Source: Austropuccinia psidii (lineage: Eukaryota > Basidiomycota > Pucciniomycetes > Pucciniales > Sphaerophragmiaceae). Taken from it: a DNA stretch of 64,000 nucleotides. This document shows, in pieces, positions 21,557-34,300 of this stretch. The position numbers were made by a program, and so were the translations under genes. Numbering within the stretch: position 1 is the first letter of the stretch; every line of letters begins with the position of its first letter. The notes beneath the pieces were generated by a model. That model had not been told where the DNA came from and made no database searches. It saw only the letters and a program-made list of their open reading frames with translations. The stretch covers positions 82,539,785-82,603,784 of the forward strand of contig JALGQZ010000002.1 in NCBI GenBank assembly GCA_023105745.1, given 5' to 3'.

Positions 21557-21951
21557 GAGCCTCATTGGAATCCAGCTGCTGAAGATCAAGCTATTGATCG
21601 TCTACATCGTATTGGACAAAGGAAAAATGTAATGGCATACCATTTTATATCACCTGATACAGTGGAGATAAACATGCAAAGGGTATGTTAATTCATAAGA
21701 AGTTTTATTTAATGAAAAATTTAGAACCACTTATTTTATATTTATGAATTACAGGTACAACAGAGGAAGCGTACTTTGGCAAGGTGTGTACATTTTTAAT
21801 CATTGAAATCACTAATTGGATTTTATTTTCCTGTCCTTATGGTGGTTATTTTTTTCATGTAAGAACAACTTTAGCAAGTACTTTGACATATGCTGAGCTA
21901 TCAAAACTTTTCTTAGAGACTCATATGAACATCAAAATTGAAAGTGGGTAA
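21557..21951 (+). pseudogene. SNF2 ATPase, last three exons only
   Basis: Exons 21557-21682 (126 nt), 21755-21783 (29 nt) and 21864-21951 encode [21 protein letters not shown] (motif VI) and the C-terminus to a TAA. Exon sizes and phases match exons 4-6 of the intact gene at 7645-10211, and the protein is homologous but diverged. The ATPase core is absent, so it cannot work as a remodeller. It ends 38 bp before the right TIR. It shows that an ancestral form of this element carried a full SNF2 gene. Confidence 0.85.
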
Positions 21952-21989
21952 CTGTGAAATTATAGTTCTTTTGGATTGAAGAAAATGGG

Positions 21990-22110
21990 GGCGTGGATTT
22001 AGTAATCACTTGGATGCGTGGATTTAGCAAACTACATCCATGAAAGGCGTCAAGGCGTATCTGAATCCACATTTTTATGCGTAGGCGTAGGCGTGGAAAT
22101 ATCACTCCCC
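21990..22110 (-). repeat. Right terminal inverted repeat
   Basis: Inverted copy of 14998-15137. An open frame starting at 22018 runs through this TIR into the transposase exon, but its first residues are TIR sequence, not gene. Confidence 0.88.
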
Positions 22111-22118
22111 AAAATTTA
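22111..22118. repeat. Target site duplication, right (AAAATTTA)
   Basis: Identical to 14990-14997. Confidence 0.9.
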
Positions 22119-23904
22119 CCTCAGGTCCCGCAGGAAATCCAATGACACCAACAGTTCAGACTCAGATTCCATGACCTCCAACAGCTCTCTTGATAAAATC
22201 ACATTGAGAGAGGCCCGCTTTCTGAGAAGAGACGCAGCAAAAATAATAAATGAGCCACTCCCCACTACTTCCACCCGAAAAAACTACTTCCCAATGCCCA
22301 CCCCTAACACAGAACATCCATCTAGTGGTTCTGCGGAGATTCCTTCATTTGATGCCGATTACATCCCCACTTCTGAAATCCCCTCTGAATTGGATATCAC
22401 TGCACTGAGTGATCACCAGATCAAGGGTGAGGCTCTGGAGCATCTCCGACAAATCATATCTGAGACAATAATTCCCTCATCATGGACAAGAGTACCTCGC
22501 AACATGGGTTCCCCCTCTCATGGTAGCTTAAAAGCCGCTGAATGGGCTCTCTTATATAAGGTCTATATTCCATTTTTAATGCTCAGTCAACAGATGTCAT
22601 TAGATGTACACCAATCCGCCAACATTCAAAGGCAAATGGGTCAGTCAGAAGAACTTGGAAATGAACTAACCAAGAATACATTCCATTTGATTAGTGCTAT
22701 CAACATTGCCACAAGTTGGACTGTTTCAATAGGAGATGCGACTGCATTTGCTGAACATTGGAAAAAATTCCGCCTTTCCAATCAACTCCTGTTCCCAAAA
22801 CAGAAAAGTAAACCAAATCATGATTTTGCTGACCATATTCCCGAACTCTTCCAACGTTGGGGCCCAGCACAAGCCTCAGCCACATGGGGTTATGAGCGCT
22901 TGATTGGAGTATTTGCAAAAATGCCAACAAATAACAAAATATGTACGTCAATTAATAAGATCAATATATTCACATTGATTAAACACCTGAACTGAATAAG
23001 ATTAACTTCTTGCAACTCTAAATAGATGATATAGATAAAACCTTACTTCAACATATCTGTCAATGTTCCAACCTTTGCGTTCTCCTGAAATCCCCCTCCG
23101 CGCCATGTGAAATAAAACAGCTTTTCGAATCACAGCCACCTGCCCTGTTCAATGACCATAAATATAACAAACCATCCCGCCATGACCAAGAAAATTATGA
23201 TTGCCTGGTTGAGTACTTACAGAATTTTCATGCAACAAGGGAAATAGTTGATTGGATCAGCTTAGACACTACCGTGCAATCCACAAGTCATCTCACTTCA
23301 AGGATTGTCTCACCTTGGTATTTTCCAGTTTCAAACATTAATATTGGGAACAATATATTTTCAACTGAATCCAAAAATGTCAGCAACAGTGTGATATCTT
23401 TTCTGAGGGGCAACTCACGACAATTTGGTATTATTAATAGCATTTTTAAAGTCTCTGAGCCATCTAGCATACTGAACAATAACTTTCTGATCTTAAAAAC
23501 TTTGAAGATTGATGTGAATTTCTTACCAGATTGGCCGCATCTCAATATTTACAAAGCTATTGGTCTTGATGATGGACACTTGATTATATCTGAAGAAGAA
23601 ATAGAAGGTAACTGTGGATTGTATGATAACAAAGTTCTGTCATGTGGACTGCTTGTAATGATAAAGCCGTTATTTCATGAAATTTAGTCTACAGAAATGC
23701 AAATATCTCAGATTCATTAGCAATTTTGCTAGTGAAATAACTGCCTCAAAATTTAGTGACAGAGACATGCCATTGTGACAAGCAAAGCCCATTATTTCAC
23801 ATTGCCACAAAGAACTTACTATTTTGACATTGGGTACAGTGTGAATAAGCCAAGTTCAATGATCAAATGACCCACACACTCACCTTTCACAGCATCCAAA
23901 ATTT

Positions 23905-24360
23905 CTAACTGCGTCATCATCATGTTGGAAGGGGAAGCGGCCCTTGCGCACATGCCAATGCACACGCAAGCGCACCTGCACACGCCAATGCACACGCAAG
24001 CGCACCCGCACCCACACACGCGGTATTGTGCAGCGGGCTCTACCAGTGTCACCTGCAAAACGACAATCCCGCTCAGGCGGAGTCCTTTCATGGACGACCT
24101 GGTGAAGTCAAACCCCCCGCCAAAATTTCTAGCTGCGCCATCATCATGTAGGAAGGGGAAGCGACCCTTGCGCACGCGCCAATGCACACGCAAGCGCACC
24201 CGCACACGCCAATGCACATGCACCCACACACGCATGCGCACCCGCACCCGCACACGCGGTATTGTGCGGCGGGCCCTACCAGTGTCACCTGCAAAACGAC
24301 AATCCTGCTCAGGCGGAGTCCTTTTATGGATGACCTGGTGAAGTCAAACCCCCCGCCTAC
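23905..24360. repeat. GC-rich tandem duplication with GCACACGC minisatellite
   Basis: Two direct copies of about 220 bp (from about 23898 and 24120), each holding a run of CACACGCAAGCGCACCCG-type words. Open frames on both strands here are products of the repeat. The high G+C content contrasts with the A/T-rich DNA that follows at 24650. Confidence 0.8.
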
Positions 24361-24644
24361 ATCAAGACTGGCTGAAGGACCTCTTTGATGTGTGTTTGTG
24401 CAAACAGGCGGGTCTTGTGTAATTTTCACCAACCATTGGACGGTTGCGGGATGATCAGGTGGTGAGGAATCTGAGTTGAAGGCACAGGGGAACCAATATT
24501 GGTGGATGTCACAGGATTTGGTGTAAGACAAGAGTAGGACGTGTGCTCGACGTTCGCTTGATTTTTGCTTGACGTGAGCTCGACTTTTATCCTGCTTGAC
24601 GTGAAGTCAATCGCCGACGATTGACACGAGATTCGCCCTGGTGT

Positions 24645-26509
24645 GTACTATGAATGTCCTTATAAATGAAATAAATAAGATAAAAATAATTATTATAATT
24701 ATGGCATAAAATAATTATATTATTAAATAGATATAACAATATAATTTATATTATAAAAAAAATATATTAATATAAAATAATTAATCTATTTAATAACACT
24801 TTATTATTGTTAAAAACAAATAATAAAGGCGTAAAAAATTGTTTTTTATTAATCAAAAACAATTAATAACAATAATATTATGAATATTAAAGTTATAAAT
24901 TAATATAAATACTATTTATATTAATTAAAGAATTATCAAAGTAATAATAAAGAGAAAATTATTATAATAAGAAAAAATAACCTAATTTTAATACTTAATA
25001 TAATAGTTTTGAGATATTTTACACCAAAAAATGTAAATACAACTTATCCAAATTGTATTTACAATAAAAATGAGAGAAAATTACAAATATTCTTGATTTT
25101 TACGTGGAAATGAGATTTTTAGAGAGATTTTTAACAAAAACAATTAAATAAATGATTTAATCACGTCAAAATTGATTATTATAATAAGATGATCTTTTGT
25201 CTTTAATAATATAAGAGATTAATATATAAAGAATAAAGATATTACCTTTTGATTTAATTGATTTAATGTTTTTGATGCGTCTGAGGGGAAAACAGAGTAA
25301 AAACAGCTCTATATAAAGTAAATAACTGCCTCCTAGAGTCCAACAGGCTTCTAGTAGACGTGTACTGACCATATCCACTGGCATTTATCAATATTTTAAG
25401 GTTTGGTGATGATTACATCAAGATCAAACCATATTACATCATTATTACGCCATTATTTAGAGTTATCACTATAACTCTAAGTTTGATGACTTCAAAGGCT
25501 TGGCAGAACCCTAAAATTTGTGGATTTTATTAGTTTGAATCATAAACTAACAGTATTCACCAATTATATCACTCATATGACTGTTAAACTTAATTTAAGG
25601 TTACAGTGAGTGATCATAAATGATCAAATTAAGCTCAAACTTTGATCCTCATAACTTTTAAGTTTACACGCTACAGAAACTCAAAGAGTTAATTCTAATA
25701 GATTGGCATAACCTTATTATTCTGTCAAGAGCATTTCATTACATAATCAAAACTCTATTTTTGATGATTTTACTTGTAACTCATCTTTTCTGTTGAAATT
25801 TAATATTTTAAACTTCAAACCATGATTTCAAGGGGTTATACCTTGAATATCATAATAAGAAATACATCATTCTTCACAAATGAACTAGTAGAATCCAGCC
25901 GTATCCTTTTTTTATAAGTTTGGACCACTTTCACAACAAAGTGGTCAACAGCTCTGTTGTTTCTAATCAATAATCCTTTACAGGTTTTAACCTTGTTTAT
26001 AACTTGTGAAATAAACTTCATTTCTATATTTCTACAGTAACTACGTGATGACTTTATTTTTGGTTCATCACTCTATCATGCATATTTCAAAAGATATTGG
26101 CTAAAATCCTTGAATATATGCATTGACCAAAAAGGTGCATATATTCAGGTTAATTCCTTAAGTATTGACTTTGGAGCTTAGCTTCTTAATTGTTTTATAT
26201 GTGGATTTTTATGGAAAATCGAATGGAACCATTTATTTCACATTTTGTATCATTGGTCTTTGAAATAAATAAGGATTTGTGTTTTCTATAAGTTATTATT
26301 ACTTATAACTCATTAAATATTGACTTTACAGATATGCCATAAAAATGGTATATGTGTATCTTACCATGAAGAATCTAATGGTATAATTGATTTCACATTT
26401 CCACTCATTGGGGTTTAAGTTAAATCAAGTTTTGTGCCAATTTATGGTATTTCTGTAGCTTTAAGGTAATTATTTTTAATGTATAATTATTTTAAATATT
26501 TCTTGTGAC
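24645..26509 (-). repeat. Inverted LTR copy of gypsy element A
   Basis: Reverse complement of the LTR at 26519-28453. It lacks about 50 bp at its distal (left) end. With the forward LTR it forms a palindrome with arms of about 1.9 kb and a 9-bp spacer (26510-26518). A small open frame at 25836-26021 is not supported as a gene. Confidence 0.85.
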
Positions 26510-26518
26510 CAAAAAAAA

Positions 26519-28506
26519 GTCACAAGAAATATTTAAAATAATTATACATTAAAAATAATTACCACAAAAAAGGTCACAAGAATTATTTAAAATAATTATA
26601 CATTAAAAATAATTACCTTAAAGCTACAAAAATACCATAAGTTGGCATAAAGGTTGGTTTAACTTAAAAACAAATGAATAAACATGTGAAATGAATTACA
26701 AAATAGGATTCCCCATGGTAAGATACACATATACCATTTTTATGGCATATCTGTAAAATCAATATTTAATGAGTTATAAGTAATAATACCTTATAAAAAA
26801 CACAAATCATTCTTTATTTCAAAGACCAATGAAGCAACATGTGAAATAAATGGTACCATTGAATTCTCCATAAATCTTCACATATAAAACAATTAAGAAG
26901 CTAAGCTCCAAAGTCAATACTTAAGGAATTAACCTGAATATATGCACCTTTTTGGTCAATGCATATATTCAAGGATTTTAGCCAAAATCTTTTGAAATAT
27001 GCATAATAGAGTGATGAACCAAAAATAAAGTCATCACGTAATTACTTGAGAAATACAGAAATGAAGTTTATTTCACAAGCTATAAACAAGATTAAAACCT
27101 GTAAGGGATTATTGATTAAAATCAGCAGAGCTGTTGACCACCTTGTTGTGAAAGTGGTCCAAACTTAAAAAAAAAGTAGAAAGTTGGATTCTACCGGATC
27201 ATTTGTGAATAATTGTGTATTTTTTATTATAATATTCAAGGTATAACCCCTTGAAATCATGGTTTGAAGCTTAAAATATTAAATTTTTCAGAAAAGATGA
27301 GCTACAAGAAAAATCATCAAAAATAGAGTTTTGATGATGTAACAAAATGCTCTTGGCATAATAATAGGGTTATGCCAAGCTATTAGAATTAACTCTCTGA
27401 ATTTCTGTAGCGCGTAAATATTAAAAGTTATTAAGGATCAAAGTTTGAGCTTAATTTGATAATTTATGATCACTCACTGTAACCTTAAATTAAGTTTAAC
27501 AGTCATATGAGTGATATAATTAGTGAATAATGTTAGTTTATGATTGAAACTAAAAAAATCCATGAATTTTGGGGTTCCGCCAAGCCTTTGACATCATCAA
27601 ACTTAGAGTTACAGTGATAACTCTAAATAATGGTGTAATAATCATGTAATATGGTTTGATCATGATGTAATCATCACCAAACCTTAAAATATTGATAAAT
27701 TCCAGTGGATATGATAATTAAACGTCTCTTAGATGCCTGTTGGACTCTAGGAGGGAGGTATTTACTATCAATAGAGCTGTTTTTACTCTGTTTTCCCGTC
27801 AGACGCTTACAAAACACTAAATAATTAAATCAAAAAGGTAAATTCTTTATTCTTTACATATAATACTCTTATATTATTAAAGACCAAAGATCATCAAATT
27901 TGATGTGATTACTCCAAATTATTTAATTGTTTTGTTATATTTCTCTCACGAATCTCAAATCCACGTAAAAATAAGATTATTTGTAATTTTCTCTTATATT
28001 TTTTTGTAAATACAATTTAAATAGGTTGTATTAACATTTTTTGGCGTAAAACTATTTAAAATTATTATATTAAGTGATAAAAGTAGGTTATTTCTCTTAT
28101 TACAATAATTTCCCTCTATTATTACTCTTAATAATTCTATAATTAATATAAATAGTATTTATATTAATTTATAACTTTCATATTGGTAATATTATTGTTA
28201 TTAATTGTTTTTATTCATAAAAAACAATTTTTTTACGCCTTTATGATTTGTTGGTAACAATAATAAAGTGCTTTTGAATATATTATATATCTTTTATTAA
28301 TATATTTATTTTGTTATATTATTTCTTATAATATAAATTATATTATTATATTTATTTAGTAATATAATTATTTTATGCCATAAATATAATAATTCTTTAT
28401 TATCATAATTATTTTTATATTATTTATTTCATTTATAAGGACATTTATAGTACAATAAGTAAAATATTAGTAATTTTTACTTATTGTTTCATAGTGAAAC
28501 CTTACA
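26519..28506 (+). repeat. Element A left LTR
   Basis: It matches the right LTR at 35155-37038. The first 35-40 bp are missing, replaced by the palindrome centre, and a segment of about 55 bp is duplicated at 26519-26620. It ends ...CCTTACA. Confidence 0.8.
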
Positions 28507-29784
28507 TTTGGGGGCCTGGCCGTGATATTTACTTAAAAGACCTTTAAGAAGATTCTATTTGGGGTTATCCAATAATAAATTATACTTATAATCATACAAT
28601 TATATAATAATTTTATATTTATTGATTTTAAAAGCTATTGAGGCATTTGAAAAGCAATGGTATTGTCTTACACGTGGTTTTTCACATCCTTAGACTTGCA
28701 AAAACTTTCTTTGAGTGACTCTAGTGATTAAAAAAGACATTTTATAAATTAAAAATAATTTTATATTATAAATTAATTTTATAAAAGAATCATAACCATT
28801 TTTATTTTATTCTTTAAAAATAAAAAACATAAAAAATATTTAAAAAAATATTAAAAACCAATAAAAAAGTTATTTTATTCATTTTAATTTCATTTCTTTA
28901 ATTATTTTTACTTCTTAAAAGATATAATAGCAATTTTTACGTGAAAAATTGCCATATCTTAACAAAAATAACACTTTTATATAAAAGAATTATATTTATT
29001 TGTCTTTTTTAGTGTTTGAAGACAACCCAACAGAGGACAACCAAACCACTGTTGAAAGATTGGTGGAAGAAACTTGTCAAAGTTCTCCAACAGCAATAAT
29101 TACCAAGAAAAGAAAGCCAAGAAATTGGACTTTCCAGGACCCACCATTCAGGACTCTGAAGGTGAGTACCTCATTTATAAATTGCCATAAGAAGAGTTCC
29201 TGTTCTGAAATGCTCTTATTTGTTATTTTTCTTATAATATGACTACCAGAAGAGGCTCCCAATACTCCATTTAATCAGATGAAGCTGGACTCAGAGGGAG
29301 AATTGATTCCTCAAAAGGCAAAAGGAAGGGCAATATCCCCAGTGGAACAGAATCCACACAAGGAAGTGCCTTATCCCAAAGGCAAGTCCCAGAAATGCCC
29401 ATGATATCTTAACCTGAATTGGAACTAAGTATGAGTGACTCAAACAGGTACAAATCACATTCAGAAGGCTCAAATAGACATTTACATGAGCCAGTAAGAA
29501 CAGTACTACACATTTCAAAAGGACAAAGATTGGGAAATGTTGCCCCAAATACACCAAGGATTGATGAACCCCTGGCACATCCTGAAAAAGTTTCTCAAAG
29601 AGGAGGAAATAGTGAGATACTCCAATGGATGGAATCCACTATCATCCAAACCTCCAATCAAAAAGATCAAGGAGTATCATGCCAAAAAGAAAGAGGCAAC
29701 CAAGGAAGAAGCCCCAGTAGCTTTTACCAGCAAGCCCCAAGTCAACCCACTTCCCCAAGAAGGGAATAAGAACAAGAAAAAGAT
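28507..29784. other. Element A leader
   Basis: It begins TTTGGGGGCCTGGCC directly after the LTR, the expected place of a primer-binding site, though I cannot match a tRNA. A short open frame at 29000-29242 ends in a possible donor (GTGAGT at 29161), and a matching acceptor lies near 29250, so a spliced 5' gag exon is possible. Other open frames up to 29766 have no recognisable domain. Confidence 0.45.
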
Positions 29785-31365
29785 TTGAAGAAAACCATAT
29801 TCCCCAAGCTACAGGATACCCAAAATCCAAAAAGCTGCCATGGACAATGTCTTCAACACGGCCAGAACTTTGATGGAATTCAAAGACAAAGAGGAACAAA
29901 GAATGAGACAACCCCATTTCCCAAAGAAATAGCCTTGTCTCTTGATGTTGTAAATACTTTAACAGAGCTTAAAAATAGTATTTTACCTCTTAAAGACATT
30001 AAAAATAGTTTATTATCTTTCCAAGAAATAAATAATAGCTTATCATCTTTAACAAAACTTGTTGTACAAAATAAAAAAGAAATTGATAACATAAAATTTA
30101 TGACTGAAAATAATAAACCAAAAGTTTTAATTGACAATACTCAGAAATTAATACAAGGACAACAACAGTTGTACAAATACATAAGTGATATCAAAGAAAA
30201 AACTTTGACAATTAATTATGACGTGAGTATTGATAATCTTACAGAAAAATTAAAAAAATTAAGTATTTCTGTAGAAAAATTTGAAGAAAAGACTTCATCA
30301 CACCAAAAGTTACTTTTGGACCATGTGGAAAAGAGTGATGAAGCAAGAATGCATCTGAAAGATGACATTCAAAATGAAATAAGGCTTATTACTGAAAAAA
30401 TGGATAAAATTAATGAGGCTAACTCAAACATGCCAAAGTTATCAACACCATTTCCTTACATAAGAAGCCCTGTTAAACCAAAAGAGGAATTAACAAATCC
30501 ATTCATAACAGACTTGAGTCACCAAGAAAATAACCAAGTCTTAATGAAGGAAGCACGTCAATTGAAAGAATGGCCAACATTCACAGGAGAAGGTGAATAT
30601 GAACACATGTCATTTATAAAAACAATTGACATGCTACAAGAAGATTATGCCATACCAGATGAATTAATCACTGCAAGATTACATTCATTGTTTGAAAAAT
30701 CTGCAAAAAGATGGTACTATGGCATAAGGCAAACAAATGGAAAAAATACCTGGTCTTGGTGGAAACAAGAAATAATTACTAAGTGGGCTAATGATTCCTG
30801 GAGGTACAAAATAGAAAATGCATTTGAAAATTCTTTCTTTGACCCAGACAAAGACAAACCTTTAACTTGGTTCTTAAAACAAGCTGAAAGACTTAATGCA
30901 TTGTACCGAGAAATGTCACAAAAAATGGTGCACATGAAAATACTCAAGAAATGTGGAGGAGAGATAGAACATGCCCTAAGAAGCAGGTGTATAGAACCAT
31001 GCTCCACAGAAGAGTACATCAATGCACTAGAAGACATAGTGACAAGAACAAAAATTGGCAGGACTTGGAAGAAATTGGACATTAAAAGCCCAAATAAACC
31101 ATTTATCAAAAAAGATAAATCAAAAGAATCCTTAAAGCCCAATACATCCAACAATAATGAGCAAAGAAAATGCCATAAATGTGGAGGTATTGGACACTTA
31201 GCCAATAATTGCCTCAAAAAGGCAAAGATTAATGAAATTGTGGAAACAGAAAACCACAATGACAAAGAGGAGGAATCTGAATCTGAAAGAGGGACAGAAG
31301 AGTCAGAAAGCTCTGAAAGTGATCAAATCAACATAGTTAATGCACAAATTAAAAATATTAAATAA
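29785..31365 (+). pseudogene. Element A gag
   Basis: 526 codons without an ATG at the start of the open frame. The first 200 residues are Lys/Asn/Leu-rich with coiled-coil character. The capsid-like core (about 270-420) has the W-rich segment seen in gypsy Gag. A CCHC zinc knuckle, C-x2-C-x4-H-x4-C (CHKCGGIGHLANNC), follows at about 461-474, then an acidic Ser/Glu tail. It is in the same frame as pol, separated by TAA (31363) and TGA (31528), suggesting an original single gag-pol polyprotein. The homologous element at 60924 shares the layout. Confidence 0.75.
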
Positions 31366-34300
31366 ATTTATGAAGTACTGGATGTTAACTCAAGCTTACC
31401 ACAAGTTGGGACATCTGACACAAACTTGACAGATATAAAAGATGCCAAAATGTATAGAACCAAACCTGCAAGAGGAATGGGATATAAAGCTGTAAAATCA
31501 TGTATAAGTATTGTTATGGTTGATAGCTGAGAAGGAAAAGTTAACTTGGATACAGGAGCATATTGCACCTGTGTTGGTAAAAATTATTTAAAAACCATTG
31601 TCCCAGACTGGCAAGAAAAGCTTATGCCAATACAAGGTGTCAAATTTAGTAGTGCAAGTGAGAGCATGAAGCCCCTTGGAATAATTGATTTAACACTAAT
31701 TTTTCCTCATCCATCACAATGTGTCAGAATTAAAGTAGAGTTTGTAGTAATGGACAACTGTACTAGTAATCACTTCATGCTTGGAAATGACTACTTATCA
31801 ATTTATGGTATAGATATCTCTAACCAAAAGGATAGATATTTTACCATAGGAGACAACAAAAGACAAAAGTTTGGCTCCTTAAATAACAAAAAACAAATCA
31901 CAGTTATTAAGAATGAAGAAAAAATTCCAGAAAAGGAACTTTTTATATCTGAGAAACTCAAAGAGGCAGAATTCAATCAAGAATTAAAAGAAAAAATGAA
32001 AGAAAAATCGATTGACCTCTTATTTAAGTACAAAAATGCCTTTGCAACTGACAAAGAACCACTAGGTGCCATAATTGGGCATGAAGTGGATATAATTCTT
32101 AATGTGGAAAAACCTTACCCACCTTTACTAAGGAGACCTGCTTACCCAGCTAGTCCAAGGGCTAGAGAAGCCTTAGAGGTGCACATTAAAGAATTAATGG
32201 ACCTTGGAGTATTAAGAAAGGTAGGACATAATGAACAGGTAGAAGTCACTACACCTGTCATTATAGCTTGGCATGATGGAAAATCAAGGATGGTAGGAGA
32301 CTTCAGAGCCCTGAACAGCTATACCATTCCAGACAGGTATCCAATACCTAGAATCCATGAGACATTGACACAATTGTCACAAGCTAAGTTCATTACAGCC
32401 ATGGATTCCTTAAAGGGTTTTCATAAAAATTTCTTAACAGACAATGCCAAAAAACTACTGAGGATAATAGTCCACTGTGGAATTTTTGAATACTTAAGAA
32501 TGCCATTTGGCTCAGAAAATGCACCTTCCCATTATCAAATAATGATGAATACCATAATTCCTGAAAAATTATCAGAAGGATGGTTAATTATCTATATTGA
32601 TGATATCAGAGTTTGCTCAGATACTTGGGAAAATCACCTTACAAGACTAGAAAGGGTACTACAAAAAATAGTCCAAGTGAATATGAAAATTTCATTGAAA
32701 AAGTGTCATTTTGCATACAGTGAATTAAAAGCACTAGGACATGTTGTATCTGGACTTAGTCTAGGTATAGACAAGAATAAAGTAGCAGCAGTACTATTTA
32801 AGCCAATGCCTCAAACCAAAAAACAAATTCAATCATTTCTAGTATTTGCTGGTTACTATAGACAGCATATAAAGGACTTTGCAAAAATTGCTAAATCCTT
32901 GTATAAGCTATGTGACCAACAAACAGTCTATGAAATGACAGAAGAAAGAGTCAAGGCATATGAAGAATTGAAAAATTCCTCAACAAATGCCTCATTTCTT
33001 CTAATGCCGGATTGGAAACTACCCTTTAAACTTTACATTGATGCTTGTGGAGAAGGACTGGGTGCTTCACTACACCAGACACAAATTATCAATGATAAAC
33101 CAGTGGAAGGACCAATTTGTTTTATTTCAAGACAGATAAAGCCAGGAGAAGCAAGATATGGAGCAAGCCAAATGGAATGCCTCTGCTTAGTGTTGGCTTT
33201 AGAAAAATTACATTATTACTGGGATGGAACAGTATTAGATGTGATTACAGACTGTAATGCTGTAAAATCTGTATTAAATATGAAAACTCCAAATAGACAT
33301 ATGCTGAGATGGCAAATTGCTATCCAAGAATACAGAGGAAATATGACTATTGTTCATAAATCTGGTAATATTCATAAAAATGCTTATGGTCTTAGCAGAT
33401 GGGCTCTAGCAAATACCCCTGACCATCCAGCATGGGTGCCGGAGGAAGAACACCATATAGAAGGAATATGTGTTAAAGACATTGGCACAGACTTATTTAA
33501 CCAAGTTAGAGACAGCTATAAGATAGACAAACATTGCCATATCTTAAGCCAACTTCTAATGAAAGATTGCAAAAACCCATCACTTTCACAAAAGTAGATG
33601 AAACATGGAAAAAGGCATATGATGAAGGAAGATTCCACCTCCTTGATGGAATCCTCTACCATAGAACAAAACACACATGTGTTATGGCCTTAACAGATAG
33701 AACCCTGATAAACACTATTTTACATGAGTGTCATGATAGTCTTGCAGCTAGACACCTTTCAGACAACAGAACACTAGAGAGGGCGAAAACCTGCTCTCGG
33801 TGGCCAAATTGGAAGAAGGATGTTGGAGATTACGGCCAAACCTGTGACAGATGTCAAAAAGCCAACAGAGCCACAGGAAAGAAATTTGGAATGATGATCC
33901 AAATCCAAGAACCAAAATCCCCTTGGGAAATACTTCATATGGATTGGGTAACAGCATTACCTCCAAGAGGAGACAGAAGCTATAATGCATGCCTAGTATT
34001 GGTTGACAGGTAAAGCAAAACTCCCATGTTCCTACCATGTCATAAAGATGACACAGCTATGGACACAGCCATAATGATATGGAATAAATTTATTAGACAT
34101 ACAGGCTTATTCCAGAATAGTAAAAGTGACAGAGACCCAAAGTTCATCTCAGCATTATGGAAAAATCTCCATAACCTGTTTGGGACAAAATTGTCATTCT
34201 CAACAGCTTACCATCCTCAAACTGATGGTTTAGCAGAAAGAATGATACAGACGTTAGAGGATATGATCAGAAGATTCTGTGCTTATGGACTAGAACTCAA

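Larger units (their letters stand above)
14998..22110 (+). mobile_element. 7.1-kb TIR element carrying OTU, gene A, TET/JBP and SNF2 cargo
   Basis: The element begins GGGGGGTGATATTTCC and ends in its inverted complement (one mismatch), with TIRs of 140 and 121 bp and an 8-bp target duplication AAAATTTA. Contents in order: OTU-like protease (-), gene A (+), tRNA-derived repeat, hairpin array, TET/JBP-like dioxygenase (+), SNF2 C-terminal exons (+). No transposase is recognisable, so it is probably non-autonomous. An 8-bp duplication is known for hAT, P and Zisupton-type elements among others, so superfamily cannot be fixed from this alone. TET/JBP genes in basidiomycetes are known to associate with KDZ-class elements, which makes that class a candidate source of transposase. 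Confidence 0.85.
13406..23687 (+). pseudogene. tnp2-type (EnSpm/CACTA-related) transposase, split by a nested element
   Basis: Coding parts are 13406-14997, 22119-22942 and 23026-23687 (intron 22943-23025). With the nested element and one target duplication removed they form one frame of 1,026 codons including the stop, about the usual length for basidiomycete tnp2 proteins. Features in order: an N-terminal Cys/His-rich segment; a second Cys cluster near CCPQC; the tnp2 core with IYVDWFN, an AIADVVAMRKLTGF block, GNHFCNFC and the NLDIMHNLILGIL motif; then a C-terminal GPAQASATWGYERLIG block. The conserved Asp residues of these blocks fit a DDE-type nuclease. Two in-frame TAA codons interrupt it (13670-13672 and 14987-14989), so it is dead even without the insertion. 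Plavaka-like basidiomycete elements are a likely relative (from memory). Confidence 0.8.

Noticed and set aside
22018..22110. Start of a gene at 22018 within the right TIR
   Set aside because: The first 30 residues are translated TIR sequence; the real exon begins after the 8-bp duplication.
14998..22110. Helitron or other rolling-circle element because of gene capture
   Set aside because: Long TIRs and an 8-bp target duplication are not features of Helitrons, and no Rep/helicase protein of that type is present.
23819..24531. His/Thr-rich or Arg/Val-rich open frames of about 140 codons
   Set aside because: Products of the GCACACGC minisatellite on the two strands.
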